From positions 1 to 64,000 of the forward strand of contig NZ_VLNT01000011.1 in the NCBI RefSeq assembly GCF_007421815.1: a DNA stretch of 64,000 nt. Direction: 5' to 3'. The position numbers and the translations under genes are program-made. The stretch comes from Aeromicrobium piscarium. GTDB lineage: Bacteria > Actinomycetota > Actinomycetes > Propionibacteriales > Nocardioidaceae. Shown one piece after another: positions 13,294 through 22,034 of the stretch (its first letter is position 1; the number at the start of each line of letters is the position of its first letter). The notes under the pieces were generated by a model that was not told the DNA's origin, did no database searches, and saw nothing but the letters and a program-made list of their open reading frames with translations.

Positions 13294-13323
13294 TGCGAGT
13301 CCCGCGGCGGGCGCTGTCCGTGG

Positions 13324-13629
13324 GCGGCGAGCTGTCAACCACCGCACGCCCCGCAAGCAGCCGGGCAGCTGAACCCAGTCGTTGACCACTCACCGCCATC
13401 TGGACCCGAGCCATCACGGTGAGCCACCAACCACCCAAGCGGCGGGATGGTTGACCACTCACCGACCTCGGGCTGTACCTCATCGCGGTGAGTCATCAAC
13501 GACTCGATCGACCGCTCACACTCTGGCAGACCCGCCGCACCTGTCCGGCGGTCAATCAGCGTCCATCCCGCTGAAGGAACGGGCGCTCATCCACCGGCGA
13601 GGACCGAAGATGGACGCCTACTCACCGCC
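13324..13629. repeat. CGGTGA-type hairpin repeat cluster 2 (intergenic, lemA-like/pheT)
   Basis: This 354-bp gap between convergent genes has no plausible gene. It holds alternating copies of a word with core GTTGACCACTCACCG: inverted at 13381 and 13449, and forward as CGGTGAG-CACCAAC at 13417 and CGGTGAGTCATCAAC at 13486, with a weaker forward copy at 13324. A second, different word follows: a diverged forward copy at 13548-13564 and inverted GGACGCCTACTCACCGCC at 13612-13629, identical to the cluster 1 word. The arms can form several hairpins between the two gene ends. Confidence 0.75.
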
Positions 13630-13647
13630 TGGGAGCGGCTGGAGTGG

Positions 13648-16146
13648 TCAGCGCAGGGTGGCACCGAAGCGGTCCGCCGCCACCTGCACGGCGGCCGCGC
13701 GCGCACCGGCGATCTCGTCCTCGCTGAGGGTGTGGTCCTCGGCGCGGAGCCGCACATTGAAGGCCAGCGACACATGCCCGGCCGGCACCGGTTCACCGGT
13801 GTAGAGGTCGAACAGCCGCACCGACTCGATCAGCGGACTCGCCTCGGCCAGCGCCTCCTGCAGAGCACCCGCCGGCACCCTCGACTCGACGATGAAGGCC
13901 AGATCCTCCTTGGCCACCGGGAAGGCCGAGAAGTCCGGTCGCGGACCGATCTCAGGCGCCGCGGCCAGCAGAGCGTCCAGGTCGACCTCGCCGGCCACGG
14001 CCCGAGGCGGAAGACCGTAGGCCTCCAGCACCTTCGGGTGCAGCTCCCCCGCATGTCCGACGACGCGTCCGTCCAGCACCAGCGCGGCGCAACGACCGGG
14101 GTGGAAGGGCGCGAGGGACGCTGCCTCCACGGAGACCTCCACATGGAGCACATCGGCGAGACGCCGAGCCACCGCGATGGCATCCGACCACGCGACGGGA
14201 CGGCCGGGGCCGTCCCAGCCGCCACGCTCACGGTCGCCCAGCAACACCCAAGCCGCCGTCAGCGGCTGATCGGGCAGTGCGGCGTCGAGCACGGCGAGCT
14301 CATCGGGCGTCGGCCGGCGATCGACCCCGTAGATCGGGGCGGCGGGCGCGCCAGATCGCGGCCGGAACACGCGACCCACCTCGCTGATCGCGACATCGTC
14401 GTGGCCTCGGCCCACGTTGAGGCCGGCGCTGCGCAGCAGTCCCGTGAGCAGGGTGGTCGTGAGGCCGGGCTCCTCGGCGGACAGCGGATTCTCCAGCAGC
14501 ACCTGTCGGCGTCGCGCGTCGTCCGCCCCGAGGCCCAGCCGGTCGAAGTCCGCCGGTCCCGCGAACGGGAAGGTCTTGACCTCGACGAGACCATCGCCGG
14601 CGAGTGCGTACCCGACCCGGCGCCGCAGCTCCTGCGCCCGTGTGAGCCCGCGACCGCCGGAGGCCTGCGGCAGCACCGAGGGCACCTGGTCGTAGCCCAC
14701 GACGCGCAGCACCTCCTCGACGACGTCGTACGGATCGTTGATGTCGAAGCGCCACGGCGGCGGGACCACGACGAGTGACTCGCCGTCGATCCGCACCTCG
14801 CACGCATTGCCTTCGAGCGCTCGGACGGCGGCATCGGTGTCGATCGACTCGACGCCCGCGATCCGGCGTGGCAGGTCGACGGGCAGCGTCACCTCGTGTC
14901 TCGTGTCGACCTCACCGACCACGGTGAGACCCGGCTCGATATGCCCGCCACCATGCTCGACGAGGAGTTCGGCGACCCGCTGCGCGGCACGTGCCTGCAA
15001 GGTCGGGTCCACCCCGCGCTCGAAACGACGCGCCGCCTCCGAGGACAGCCGGTGCCGTCGCGACGCACGCGCGATGGTGGCGCGGTCGAAGTAGGCCGCC
15101 TCGATGACGATGTCGGTCGTGGCGGCATCGATCTCCACCCGCGCGGCACCCATGACACCCGCCAGTCCCACCGGCCCGTCGTCGTCGCAGATCAACAGGT
15201 CCTGCGGATCGAGCGCGCGATCCACATCGTCGAGGGTCGTGAGCCGCTCGCCCGCGACCGCCCGGCGCACCCGGATCGGACCGTTCAGCTTGGCGGCGTC
15301 ATAAGCGTGGTTCGGCTGGCCCAGCTCCAGCATCACGTAGTTGCTGACGTCCACGGCGAGGGAGATCGAGCGCATCCCCGCCTGCACCAGCCGCCGCGCG
15401 ATCATCGGAGGCGTCGGACGCGTCGGATCGAAGCCGCTCACCCGCAGCGTGGTGAACACCGGGCACGCGGTGGGATCCTCCACCACGACCGGGTACGCCT
15501 CGGCACCCGTCTCCGGGACGGCGATATCGGCCGGATCGCGGAACGGAAGACCGAAGGCCAGCGCGGTGTCCCGGGCGACCCCGCGCAGCGACCAGGCGTA
15601 ACCGCGATCGGGGTTGACCTCGAGGTCGAGGGTCTCCTGGTTGAGCCCGAGCAGCTCGACCGCGCCAGTGCCGGGATCGGCCAGCCCCGGCTCCAGGACG
15701 AGGATGCCGTCCGCGTCGCCGGGCAGGCCGAGCTCCGCCGTCGAGCAGATCATGCCGTCGGAGACGTGACCATAGGTCTTGCGCGAGCCGATCTCGAAGC
15801 CCATCGCCGGCAGGAAGGTCCCCGGCAACGACACGACCACGAGGTCCCCGGGGCCGAAATTGTGCGCACCGCACACGATCCCGCGTCCGGCGGGCACATC
15901 CTCGGTGGCGGGCTCGTTGTGCTCGGGGCCGACGTCGACCCGGCACCAGTTGATGGTCTTGCCGTTCTTCTGCGGCTCGGGCTCCGCGGTCAGGACGCGA
16001 CCGACCACCAGCGGGCCGGTGATCTGCCCGCCGATGATCTCCTCGAGCTTGAGGTCGAAGGCGGTGAGCCGAGCGGCCAGGTCCTCGGTGGAGACCGAGG
16101 AGGGCAACGAGGTGAGCTCACGCAGCCAGGAGACAGGGACCTTCAT
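13648..16146 (-). CDS. pheT: Phenylalanyl-tRNA synthetase beta subunit
   Basis: Large subunit of the (alpha-beta)2 PheRS, 832 residues. Domains in order: B1/tRNA-binding OB fold (about 40-150, with CRVDVG and GIVCGAHNFGPGD), B3/B4 editing domain (about 210-390), B5 (about 400-475, ending with WRFDINDPYDVVEEVLRVVGYD; key part DPYDVVEEV), the class II-like core, and the C-terminal FDX-ACB anticodon-binding domain (about 740-832, beginning FSAFPVAKEDLAFI). It starts 23 nt after pheS and is cotranscribed with it. Confidence 0.98.
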   Translation of the reverse strand: MKVPVSWLRELTSLPSSVSTEDLAARLTAFDLKLEEIIGGQITGPLVVGRVLTAEPEPQKNGKTINWCRVDVGPEHNEPATEDVPAGRGIVCGAHNFGPGDLVVVSLPGTFLPAMGFEIGSRKTYGHVSDGMICSTAELGLPGDADGILVLEPGLADPGTGAVELLGLNQETLDLEVNPDRGYAWSLRGVARDTALAFGLPFRDPADIAVPETGAEAYPVVVEDPTACPVFTTLRVSGFDPTRPTPPMIARRLVQAGMRSISLAVDVSNYVMLELGQPNHAYDAAKLNGPIRVRRAVAGERLTTLDDVDRALDPQDLLICDDDGPVGLAGVMGAARVEIDAATTDIVIEAAYFDRATIARASRRHRLSSEAARRFERGVDPTLQARAAQRVAELLVEHGGGHIEPGLTVVGEVDTRHEVTLPVDLPRRIAGVESIDTDAAVRALEGNACEVRIDGESLVVVPPPWRFDINDPYDVVEEVLRVVGYDQVPSVLPQASGGRGLTRAQELRRRVGYALAGDGLVEVKTFPFAGPADFDRLGLGADDARRRQVLLENPLSAEEPGLTTTLLTGLLRSAGLNVGRGHDDVAISEVGRVFRPRSGAPAAPIYGVDRRPTPDELAVLDAALPDQPLTAAWVLLGDRERGGWDGPGRPVAWSDAIAVARRLADVLHVEVSVEAASLAPFHPGRCAALVLDGRVVGHAGELHPKVLEAYGLPPRAVAGEVDLDALLAAAPEIGPRPDFSAFPVAKEDLAFIVESRVPAGALQEALAEASPLIESVRLFDLYTGEPVPAGHVSLAFNVRLRAEDHTLSEDEIAGARAAAVQVAADRFGATLR

Positions 16147-16169
16147 GGGGTGGGGTTACCTCTCGACTG

Positions 16170-17273
16170 TCACAGACCGATGCCGAAGGGCTCGGTGAAG
16201 CGGATGTCGCCGTCCCAGAGATCGCGCAGGTCGGCGATGTCGTAACGGCTGGTGATGGTGCGGTCCAGGCCCATGCCGAAGGCGAAGCCCGAGTACCGCT
16301 CGGGGTCGACCCCGCAGGCGATCAGCACGCGCGGGTTGACGACGCCGCAGCCGCCCCACTCGACCCATCCCTCGCCGCGGCAAGTCGGGCAGTCGGCCAC
16401 ATGCGCGGGGTCGTTGTGGCACACATAGCAGAGCAGGTCGACCTCGGCGCTCGGCTCGGTGAACGGGAAGTACGACGGACGGAAACGCGTGGTGATGTCC
16501 GCTCCGTAGATCGCCCGGGCGAGGTGGTCCAGCGTGCCCTTGAGGTGGGCCATCGACAGGCCCTCGTCGATGGCGAGTCCCTCGACCTGGTGGAACACGG
16601 GGGCGTGGGTCGCGTCCGGCTCGTCGGTGCGGAAGACCCGGCCCGGGCAGGCGATGTAGATGGGTGGGGTGCGGGTCAGCATCGTGCGCGCCTGGACCGG
16701 CGAGGTGTGGGTGCGCAGCACCATCGCGGCAGACTCCGGGGTCACCCAGAAGGTGTCCATCATGGTGCGAGCCGGATGATCGGGGCCGAGGTTGAGGGCA
16801 TCGAAGTTGAGCCACTCGGCCTCGACCTCGGGGCCCTCGCCGATCTCCCAGCCCATCGCGACGAAGATATCGCTGACGTGATCCTGGATCGTCGTCAGCG
16901 GATGGCGAGCGCCGACCGGCTCCCGGTCGGTCGGCAGGGTGACGTCGACCGCCTCGGCGGCCAGCCTGCGCTCGAACTCCTGCGCCTCGACCTCGTCGGT
17001 GCGGCGAGCGAGGGCCTGGCTGACGGCACCGCGCGCCTGGCCGACTCGCTGCCCGGCCTCCTTGCGCGCCTGCGGGGGCAGTGCCCCGATCTCGCGGTTG
17101 GCCAGCGCGAGGGGCGAGCGGTCGCCGACGTGCTCGATCTTGACCTGCTTGAGCGCCTCGATCGAGTCGGCCGCGGCGATCGCCGCGAGCGCCTCGTCGC
17201 GCATGCGCTCGACCTCGTCGGCACGCAGGGGGGTGACCTCGACGGGGTCGTAGTCGGAGTTGGGCGCGGACAT
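16170..17273 (-). CDS. pheS: Phenylalanyl-tRNA synthetase alpha subunit
   Basis: Catalytic class II subunit, 367 residues from the ATG at 17271-17273. The N-terminal coiled coil spans about 15-95. Motif 2 includes LLRTHTSPVQ (here VLRTHTSPVQARTM), followed by PGRVFRTDEPDATHAPVFHQ (key part RVFRTDEPDATH). Motif 3 GFAFGMGLDR is near the C-terminus. A CYVCHND/CPTCRGEG cysteine pair lies at about 305-325, as in many actinobacterial PheS. The longer upstream frame crosses the 23-bp inverted repeat and is rejected. Confidence 0.97.
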   Translation of the reverse strand: MSAPNSDYDPVEVTPLRADEVERMRDEALAAIAAADSIEALKQVKIEHVGDRSPLALANREIGALPPQARKEAGQRVGQARGAVSQALARRTDEVEAQEFERRLAAEAVDVTLPTDREPVGARHPLTTIQDHVSDIFVAMGWEIGEGPEVEAEWLNFDALNLGPDHPARTMMDTFWVTPESAAMVLRTHTSPVQARTMLTRTPPIYIACPGRVFRTDEPDATHAPVFHQVEGLAIDEGLSMAHLKGTLDHLARAIYGADITTRFRPSYFPFTEPSAEVDLLCYVCHNDPAHVADCPTCRGEGWVEWGGCGVVNPRVLIACGVDPERYSGFAFGMGLDRTITSRYDIADLRDLWDGDIRFTEPFGIGL

Positions 17274-17327
17274 GAGAACGAGTCTATCGACGGGGCGTCC
17301 ACCCGGTGGACAGGGCCGCAGGGCGTG

Positions 17328-17390
17328 CGACTTTTGCCGGGTTGTGGCCCGTTCCCGATGTCTCACAGGGCCACAACCCGGCAAAAGTCG
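17328..17390. repeat. 23-bp perfect inverted repeat, 17-nt loop (copy 2)
   Basis: Arms 17328-17350 and 17368-17390 are perfect complements and identical in sequence to the arms of copy 1 at 3741-3803. The 17-nt loop has the same length but an unrelated sequence. It starts 14 nt after the stop of the sensor kinase gene on the minus strand and lies upstream of pheS. It is probably a transcript-end structure or a REP-type element. Confidence 0.9.
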
Positions 17391-17403
17391 GGCCCGGAGG
17401 GCG

Positions 17404-18426
17404 CTAGTCGGTCAGACCGGCGGGCTCGTTGATCGGCAGCCTCACGGTGATGCGTGCGCCGCCGACCTCGGTCGAGCCGATGTCGATCGTGCCGTGATGC
17501 TGTTCCACGACGCCGCGCACGATGAACATGCCCAGGCCGCTCCCGGCACCGGGGCCGGACTTCCAGAACCGGCTGAACACGCGCTGCCGCAGCTCGGCGG
17601 GGATGCCGCTGCCGTGGTCGCTGACCTCCAGCTCGATCCCGTCCCCGACCGCGCGCACCACGACATCGCGCAGGCCCTCGCCGTGCCGTATCGCGTTCTC
17701 CACGAGATTGGTGAGCACCTGCGTCAACCGGTCTTCATCGCCCCACACGACGGGGATCTCCCCCTCGATCACCGGCTCAGGTCGCTCCTCGGAGGCGGCG
17801 AAGACGCTGGCCAGCACGCGGCCCGCCAGCGCATCGACGGTGACCGGCCCGGTGCGCAAGGTGAGCCGCCCCGAATCGATCCGCGCGGCATCGAGCAGCT
17901 CGGCGATGAGCCGGCTCAGCCGGTCGGCGTCCGCGTCGACCGTCGTGAGCATGAACTTGCGCTGGTCCTCGCTGAACTGGTCCCAGCGACTCAGCAGCGT
18001 GGCGGTGAACCCCTTGATACCGGTCAGCGGCGATCGCAGCTCGTGCGCCACGGTCGCCACCATGTCGGAGCGCTCACGGTCACGCTGGTTGCGGATCCGG
18101 GCGTTGCGGATCGACACCACCACCCGTACAACCCGTCCGGCCGGACGCTCACGCTCCAGGGAAGCGGTGATGAGGTACTCACTGCCGCGCGGCGACCACC
18201 AGGAATGCTCCGAGATCCGGGTGCGCAGCTCGAAGCCGTCGTAGGGACGCACCACGTCGTACCAGGAGTGACCGCTGAGATCGTCGAAGGGGATGGCGTC
18301 CTTGATGTGCATGCCGAGCATCTCGTCGCCGACGGCCCTCGCCATCTCGCGCGTCCGCGCGTTGACGAAGGTGACGCGGCCCTCGGCATCGGCGATCACG
18401 ATCCCGTCGGGAAAGTTCTCGAGCAC
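17404..18426 (-). CDS. PAS-domain sensor histidine kinase
   Basis: Soluble-looking histidine kinase of 340 residues with a GTG start. An N-terminal PAS domain (about 1-110, IVIADAEGRVTFVNA) is followed by HisKA with the phospho-acceptor His128 in VAHELRSPLTG, and an ATPase domain with N box (NLVENAIRHG), G1 (DHGSGIP) and G2 (GSGLGMFI). No transmembrane segment is visible. No response regulator is adjacent. A kinase at this position, between the rRNA methyltransferase and pheS, also occurs in Streptomyces. The signal is unknown. Confidence 0.93.
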   Translation of the reverse strand: MLENFPDGIVIADAEGRVTFVNARTREMARAVGDEMLGMHIKDAIPFDDLSGHSWYDVVRPYDGFELRTRISEHSWWSPRGSEYLITASLERERPAGRVVRVVVSIRNARIRNQRDRERSDMVATVAHELRSPLTGIKGFTATLLSRWDQFSEDQRKFMLTTVDADADRLSRLIAELLDAARIDSGRLTLRTGPVTVDALAGRVLASVFAASEERPEPVIEGEIPVVWGDEDRLTQVLTNLVENAIRHGEGLRDVVVRAVGDGIELEVSDHGSGIPAELRQRVFSRFWKSGPGAGSGLGMFIVRGVVEQHHGTIDIGSTEVGGARITVRLPINEPAGLTD

Positions 18427-18483
18427 ACCATCGAGGATAGTCCGAGCGGACGGTACCGTCCCACTCGGGAGGGCTATCGCGGA

Positions 18484-19281
18484 TCAGCCCCGCAGCGCGT
18501 GGGCCGAGGCATACGCGCAGACCGCGGCGGCCGTGGCCAGGTTGAGGCTCTCAGCCCGCCCGTAGATCGGAACACCCACGACCTGGTCGCAGCGCTCACG
18601 GACCGCCATGGGCAGGCCGTGAGCCTCATTGCCCATCAGCCAGGCGGTGGGACGGGCGAGATCGACCGCGTCATCGAAGAGCTGCGCCTCTCCCCCGCCG
18701 TCGGCAGCGAGCAGTTGAACATCACGCCGTCCGATGAGGGTCAATGCCCGATCGGCATCGCGCTCGACGACGATCGGCAGATGGAACAGCGAACCGGCCG
18801 TCGAACGGACGACTTTCGGATTGAGGGGATCGACGCTGTCGCCGATCACGAGAACCGCGTCGGCACCCGCCGCATCGGCCACCCGGATGACCGCACCGAG
18901 GTTGCCGGGATCGCGGATCTCGAAGCACACGATCACCAGGCGCCAGGCGATCGCCTCGATCGAGGCGATCGTGCGGGTGAGGTCACGACACCGGGCCACG
19001 ATCCCCTGCGGCTGGACCGAGTCGGCGATCTCGACGAGCACGTCGTCGTCGACGACGTGCCACGTCAGGCCGTCCGCCTGCCAGGCCTTGTGTCGCCGCG
19101 AGGCCTCGGCGGTCGCGAAGACCTCGATGACGGTGCCGGCGAGGGTCAGCGCCTCACGGACCGCCTGCGGTCCCTCGGCGAGGAACTCGCCGGTCTTGAC
19201 CCGGAACGACCGCGTGGCGAGCCGCCGAGCGTGCTTGACGCGTGCGGAACGCACACTCAGCACACCGGGCGAGCTCGCCAC
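18484..19281 (-). CDS. SpoU/TrmH-family RNA methyltransferase
   Basis: SPOUT-class SAM-dependent 2'-O-methyltransferase, probably acting on 23S rRNA or tRNA, 265 residues from GTG 19279-19281. An N-terminal substrate-binding domain (RVKHARRLATRSFR) precedes the knotted domain with motif 1 around DPGNLGAVIR, motif 2 LMGNEAHGLP and motif 3 SLNLATAAAV. The frame is open to an ATG at 19333-19335, inside rplT. I prefer the GTG, which leaves 19 nt after the rplT stop, but neither start has a strong Shine-Dalgarno. Confidence 0.92.
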   Translation of the reverse strand: MASSPGVLSVRSARVKHARRLATRSFRVKTGEFLAEGPQAVREALTLAGTVIEVFATAEASRRHKAWQADGLTWHVVDDDVLVEIADSVQPQGIVARCRDLTRTIASIEAIAWRLVIVCFEIRDPGNLGAVIRVADAAGADAVLVIGDSVDPLNPKVVRSTAGSLFHLPIVVERDADRALTLIGRRDVQLLAADGGGEAQLFDDAVDLARPTAWLMGNEAHGLPMAVRERCDQVVGVPIYGRAESLNLATAAAVCAYASAHALRG

Positions 19282-19300
19282 GTGAGTCGTCGGGTCCGGC

Positions 19301-19693
19301 TCAGGCCGCGGAATCGGCCTTGGGCGCGTTGACATCCTCGGGCAGGTTGGCCTTGGCCACCTCGACGAGGGCGTTGAACGCGTCGATGTCGTTGACGGCC
19401 AGATCGGCGAGGATCTTGCGGTCGACCTCGACCTCGGCGGCCTTGAGGCCCTGGATGAAGCGGTTGTACGTCAGACCCTGCGCACGCGCGGCGGCGTTGA
19501 TGCGCTGGATCCAGAGCCGACGGAAGTCGCCCTTCTTGGCGCGGCGGTCGTTGTAGGAGTAGACCAGCGAGTGGGTGACCTGCTCCTTGGCCTTGCGGTA
19601 CAGGCGCGAACGCTGACCACGGTAGCCCGATGCGCGATCGAGGACCTCGCGGCGCTTCTTCTGGGCGTTCACGGAACGCTTGACGCGTGCCAT
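19301..19693 (-). CDS. rplT: 50S ribosomal protein L20
   Basis: 130 residues, basic N-terminus [31 protein letters not shown] (key part [10 protein letters not shown]) and the C-terminal globular domain with [17 protein letters not shown] in parts. L20 organises 23S rRNA early in 50S assembly. AAGGAG lies 6-7 nt before the ATG. The 201-nt gap before it (19694-19894) contains no gene but can form several GC-rich stems and could hold an L20 autoregulatory site. Confidence 0.98.
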   Translation of the reverse strand: MARVKRSVNAQKKRREVLDRASGYRGQRSRLYRKAKEQVTHSLVYSYNDRRAKKGDFRRLWIQRINAAARAQGLTYNRFIQGLKAAEVEVDRKILADLAVNDIDAFNALVEVAKANLPEDVNAPKADSAA

Positions 19694-19894
19694 AGGTGTC
19701 TCCTTAGAAAGTTCTGGTGTCGCGGACGGGGCTTAGAGGTTCCGCTGGTGGGGGTGGCGTTGCGAGCGTCGCAGCCGTGGGATGCTCCGCAAGGCGCAGG
19801 CTCGCTGGCAGACTCGGACGCCTTTCGAGAGGCTGCAACGTAGCGGAGCGCCCACGGGGCGGCGCACAGTAGCCTCCCCTGCCGGCGGAACCCC

Positions 19895-20089
19895 TTAGAG
19901 CCCGAGCAGCTTCTTGACCTGCTTGGTGTCGGCCTTGGACACGCCGGTGGTGCCGTCGAGGCGACGCATCCGCGACGAGGGCTTGTGCTCCGCCAGGTGG
20001 TAGCGGTTGGCCTGCTGGCGACGCAGCTTGCCCTTGCCCGTGGTCTTGACGCGCTTCTTCATGCCCGAGTGGGGCTTGAACTTCGGCAT
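19895..20089 (-). CDS. rpmI: 50S ribosomal protein L35
   Basis: 64 residues, the usual L35 length, beginning [15 protein letters not shown] and ending VKKLLGL. ATG at 20087-20089 is fixed by family length. The upstream extension of the frame lies inside infC. It starts 1 nt after the infC stop, as in the classic infC-rpmI-rplT operon. It carries the usual basic and aromatic rRNA contacts ([14 protein letters not shown]). Confidence 0.97.
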   Translation of the reverse strand: MPKFKPHSGMKKRVKTTGKGKLRRQQANRYHLAEHKPSSRMRRLDGTTGVSKADTKQVKKLLGL

Positions 20090-20090
20090 G

Positions 20091-20780
20091 TTATGCCTCC
20101 ATGTCTGGGTCGAGGTTCTCCGAGCGACGCCGGGGCTTCTTCGGCGTCGCGTTCTGCTGGTGGGCTTCGCGGTGGGCCTTCTCGGCCTCCGCCTCCGCCT
20201 CGGCATCCGCGGCTCGCTGCGCGGTGGTCTGTTCCTTCTCGGCCCGGACCTCCGCCTGCGCTTCGGACTTCTTCTTGTGAGGGCCGAGCACCATCGTCAT
20301 ATTGCGACCGTCCTGGCGGGCGTTCGACTCGATGAAGCCGAGATCCTGCACATCCTCGGCGAGCTTCTGCAACAGGCGGAAGCCGAGCTCGGGGCGGTGC
20401 TGCTCACGGCCACGGAACATGATCGTGATCTTGACCTTGTCTCCGGCCTTGAGGAACCGCACGACGTGACCCTTCTTGGTGTCGTAGTCGTGCTGATCGA
20501 TCTTCGGTCGGAGCTTCATCTCCTTGATGATCGTGTTCGTCTGGTTGCGCCGGGACTCGCGGGCCTTCTGCGCCGCCTCGTACTTGAACTTGCCGTAGTC
20601 CATGAGACGGGCGACCGGCGGGCGTGCCTGGGGGGCCACCTCGACGAGGTCGAGGTCGGCCTCGGCGGCCAGGCGCAGGGCATCCTCGATACGGACGATG
20701 CCGACTTGCTCACCACTCGGTCCGACGAGGCGTACTTCGGGAACGCGAATCCGCTCGTTGACGCGCAGCTCGTTGCTGAT
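20091..20780 (-). CDS. infC: Translation initiation factor IF-3 (AUC start)
   Basis: 229 residues. The N-domain begins (M)[17 protein letters not shown], followed by the Lys-rich linker with [16 protein letters not shown] and the C-domain [18 protein letters not shown] (key piece DYDTKKGHV). A roughly 50-residue Ala/Glu/Arg-rich C-terminal tail is typical of actinobacteria. The start is taken as ATC at 20778-20780: AGGAGG sits at 20785-20790, 4 nt before it, and no ATG, GTG or TTG fits the family N-terminus. Rare AUU/AUC starts are known to allow IF3 autoregulation. Confidence 0.96.
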   Translation of the reverse strand: MSNELRVNERIRVPEVRLVGPSGEQVGIVRIEDALRLAAEADLDLVEVAPQARPPVARLMDYGKFKYEAAQKARESRRNQTNTIIKEMKLRPKIDQHDYDTKKGHVVRFLKAGDKVKITIMFRGREQHRPELGFRLLQKLAEDVQDLGFIESNARQDGRNMTMVLGPHKKKSEAQAEVRAEKEQTTAQRAADAEAEAEAEKAHREAHQQNATPKKPRRRSENLDPDMEA

Positions 20781-20813
20781 GGGTCCTCCTGTGGGTCGTG
20801 GAGGGAGGACATG

Positions 20814-20841
20814 AAAAATGGCCTCCGCGAAACGAAGGCCA
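20814..20841 (-). terminator. Attenuator-like hairpin in the infC leader
   Basis: On the minus strand TGGCCT pairs with AGGCCA around an 11-16 nt loop and is followed at once by TTTTT (20814-20818). It is one of very few canonical intrinsic terminators in the window. It lies 33 nt upstream of the infC AUC codon and about 110 nt after the predicted promoter. This position suggests premature termination of the infC-rpmI-rplT transcript under some condition. Confidence 0.6.
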
Positions 20842-20954
20842 CCAGCGGAGCGTGCGTTACCGCTCCGGACGCATGACGACACGTGTACGCCATGCGCAGA
20901 ACCTCAAGGTCCGGGGACCAGGCAGGTGGGAGGTGACCTCCACTTCGATCAACC

Positions 20955-20984
20955 ATCGTAGCAGCTCTCTTGTTCCCGAGGAAA
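20955..20984 (-). promoter_or_regulatory. Putative promoter of infC-rpmI-rplT
   Basis: On the minus strand a good -10 TACGAT (20955-20960) lies 18 nt after a weaker -35 TTTCCT (20979-20984). Transcription from about 20948 would give a roughly 165-nt leader containing the hairpin at 20814-20841. The leader also holds short palindromes such as GGAGGTGACCTCC near 20930. Confidence 0.4.
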
Positions 20985-21032
20985 TCGGGGCCGCCGGGAC
21001 GTAACGCTCGCCTCCGCCGCCATCATGGTGCC

Positions 21033-21542
21033 ATGAGCTCTCAGCCTCGACGGGACCATCCATCGCCTCTGCTGACCGCCGATCGCGTGCGCGAGATCCT
21101 CATCGACAGCAATGGCGAGGCCGGGGCCGCCGGGGGTGCCGTCGGCGGCGCGATCGGCGGCTCAGCCGTCGGCGGTGCGCTCGGCGGCGCGGCCGGTGCA
21201 CGCGGCGGATCGAGCGGTGGGCGGACCGGCGGGCGGCTCGGAGCACGGATGTTCACCCGCGTGCTCGGCCAGACCAGGACGGTGCCGGTTCCTCGCTCAC
21301 CCGAGGCGCTGGAGGCCGTGCGGCGGCTCCTGCGGCAGGAGCTCCCCTCGGCGGAGGATGCCGCGGTGATCGGCCTGATGGGAACCGGCTGGCTGAACAT
21401 GAACACCGCGGTGGTCCAGCTGGTCTGGCTGCGGGATCGGGTCGAGGTGACGGCGCACGCCCTGGAAGGGCTCGTCAACCAGCGTTCGGTGCCGAAGGCG
21501 CTCGACGCCGTCGAGCGTGCCCTGCGGGCCGTCGACCGGTGA
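21033..21542 (+). CDS. Hypothetical protein with Gly-rich repeat segment
   Basis: 169 residues that I do not recognise. After a short polar N-terminus comes a glycine/alanine-rich run (about 28-70) with repeated GGA and GGS triplets (for example GGAVGGAIGGSAVGG), which could form a glycine-zipper-like hairpin or a flexible linker. The C-terminal 95 residues look globular: RSPEALEAVRRLLRQELPS, then VIGLMGTGWLNMNTAVVQL, then VEVTAHALEGLVNQRSVPKAL (in parts). It is convergent with the SseB-like gene, the two stops being adjacent. Plus-strand codon use is GC-rich at third positions, which supports a real gene. Confidence 0.7.
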   Translation: MSSQPRRDHPSPLLTADRVREILIDSNGEAGAAGGAVGGAIGGSAVGGALGGAAGARGGSSGGRTGGRLGARMFTRVLGQTRTVPVPRSPEALEAVRRLLRQELPSAEDAAVIGLMGTGWLNMNTAVVQLVWLRDRVEVTAHALEGLVNQRSVPKALDAVERALRAVDR

Positions 21543-22034
21543 TCACTGACCTGGGCTGACCCAGGCCGTCCCGGTCGCGGTGCGGACCAGGACGTGCTCG
21601 GCGGCGATGTGCTCCAGGTCTTCGGTCTCGATGACGCGGAACCCCGGTGATCCGAGGTCGACCAGGAGCGCGGCGGCGCCCTCGGAGCGTGCCGAGCGGG
21701 CGGCATCGCGTCCGTAGACCGGGACAGGCCTGGCCTGCGGGTTCCAGCGCTGCATCGCCGCGACGCTGGTGAATGTGAGCAGCGCCTGGCGACCGTCGGC
21801 CCCGGTCATCAGCACCGCGGCCATGTCGGCGCCCTTGTCGCCCTCGGTGAGCGCGGTCTGCGGATCGGAGGTGAGCACCGCCACCACCGGCACGAAGACC
21901 CGCGCGGCGCCGTAGCGGCTCAACACATCGACGAGCTCACCATCGGCCACCTCGGCCAGCAAGGGGTCGATCTGCCCGTCGTCGCCGGGGAAGGCCGGCT
22001 CGGCCAGGGAGCGCTCATGTTCCCGCTCGCTCAT
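21543..22034 (-). CDS. SseB-domain protein
   Basis: 163 residues with the SseB N-terminal-domain pattern: VLSRYGAARVFVPVVA, then MAAVLMTGADGRQALLTFTS, then AAMQRWNPQARPVPV. Function is unclear in actinobacteria. The gene begins ATGAGCGAGCGGGAA, the same head word as the mini-ORF family, and its ATG overlaps the stop of the PH-domain gene (ATGA). It is therefore coupled to the PH-domain gene and hisG. Confidence 0.85.
   Translation of the reverse strand: MSEREHERSLAEPAFPGDDGQIDPLLAEVADGELVDVLSRYGAARVFVPVVAVLTSDPQTALTEGDKGADMAAVLMTGADGRQALLTFTSVAAMQRWNPQARPVPVYGRDAARSARSEGAAALLVDLGSPGFRVIETEDLEHIAAEHVLVRTATGTAWVSPGQ

Noticed and set aside
16170-17384. Longer PheS start at 17384
   Set aside because: The extension would translate half of the 23-bp inverted repeat; family N-termini start at 17273.
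20091-20882. IF3 starting at an upstream ATG/GTG near 20882
   Set aside because: That frame would read through the attenuator hairpin and adds residues with no family match, while an ideal Shine-Dalgarno points to ATC at 20780.
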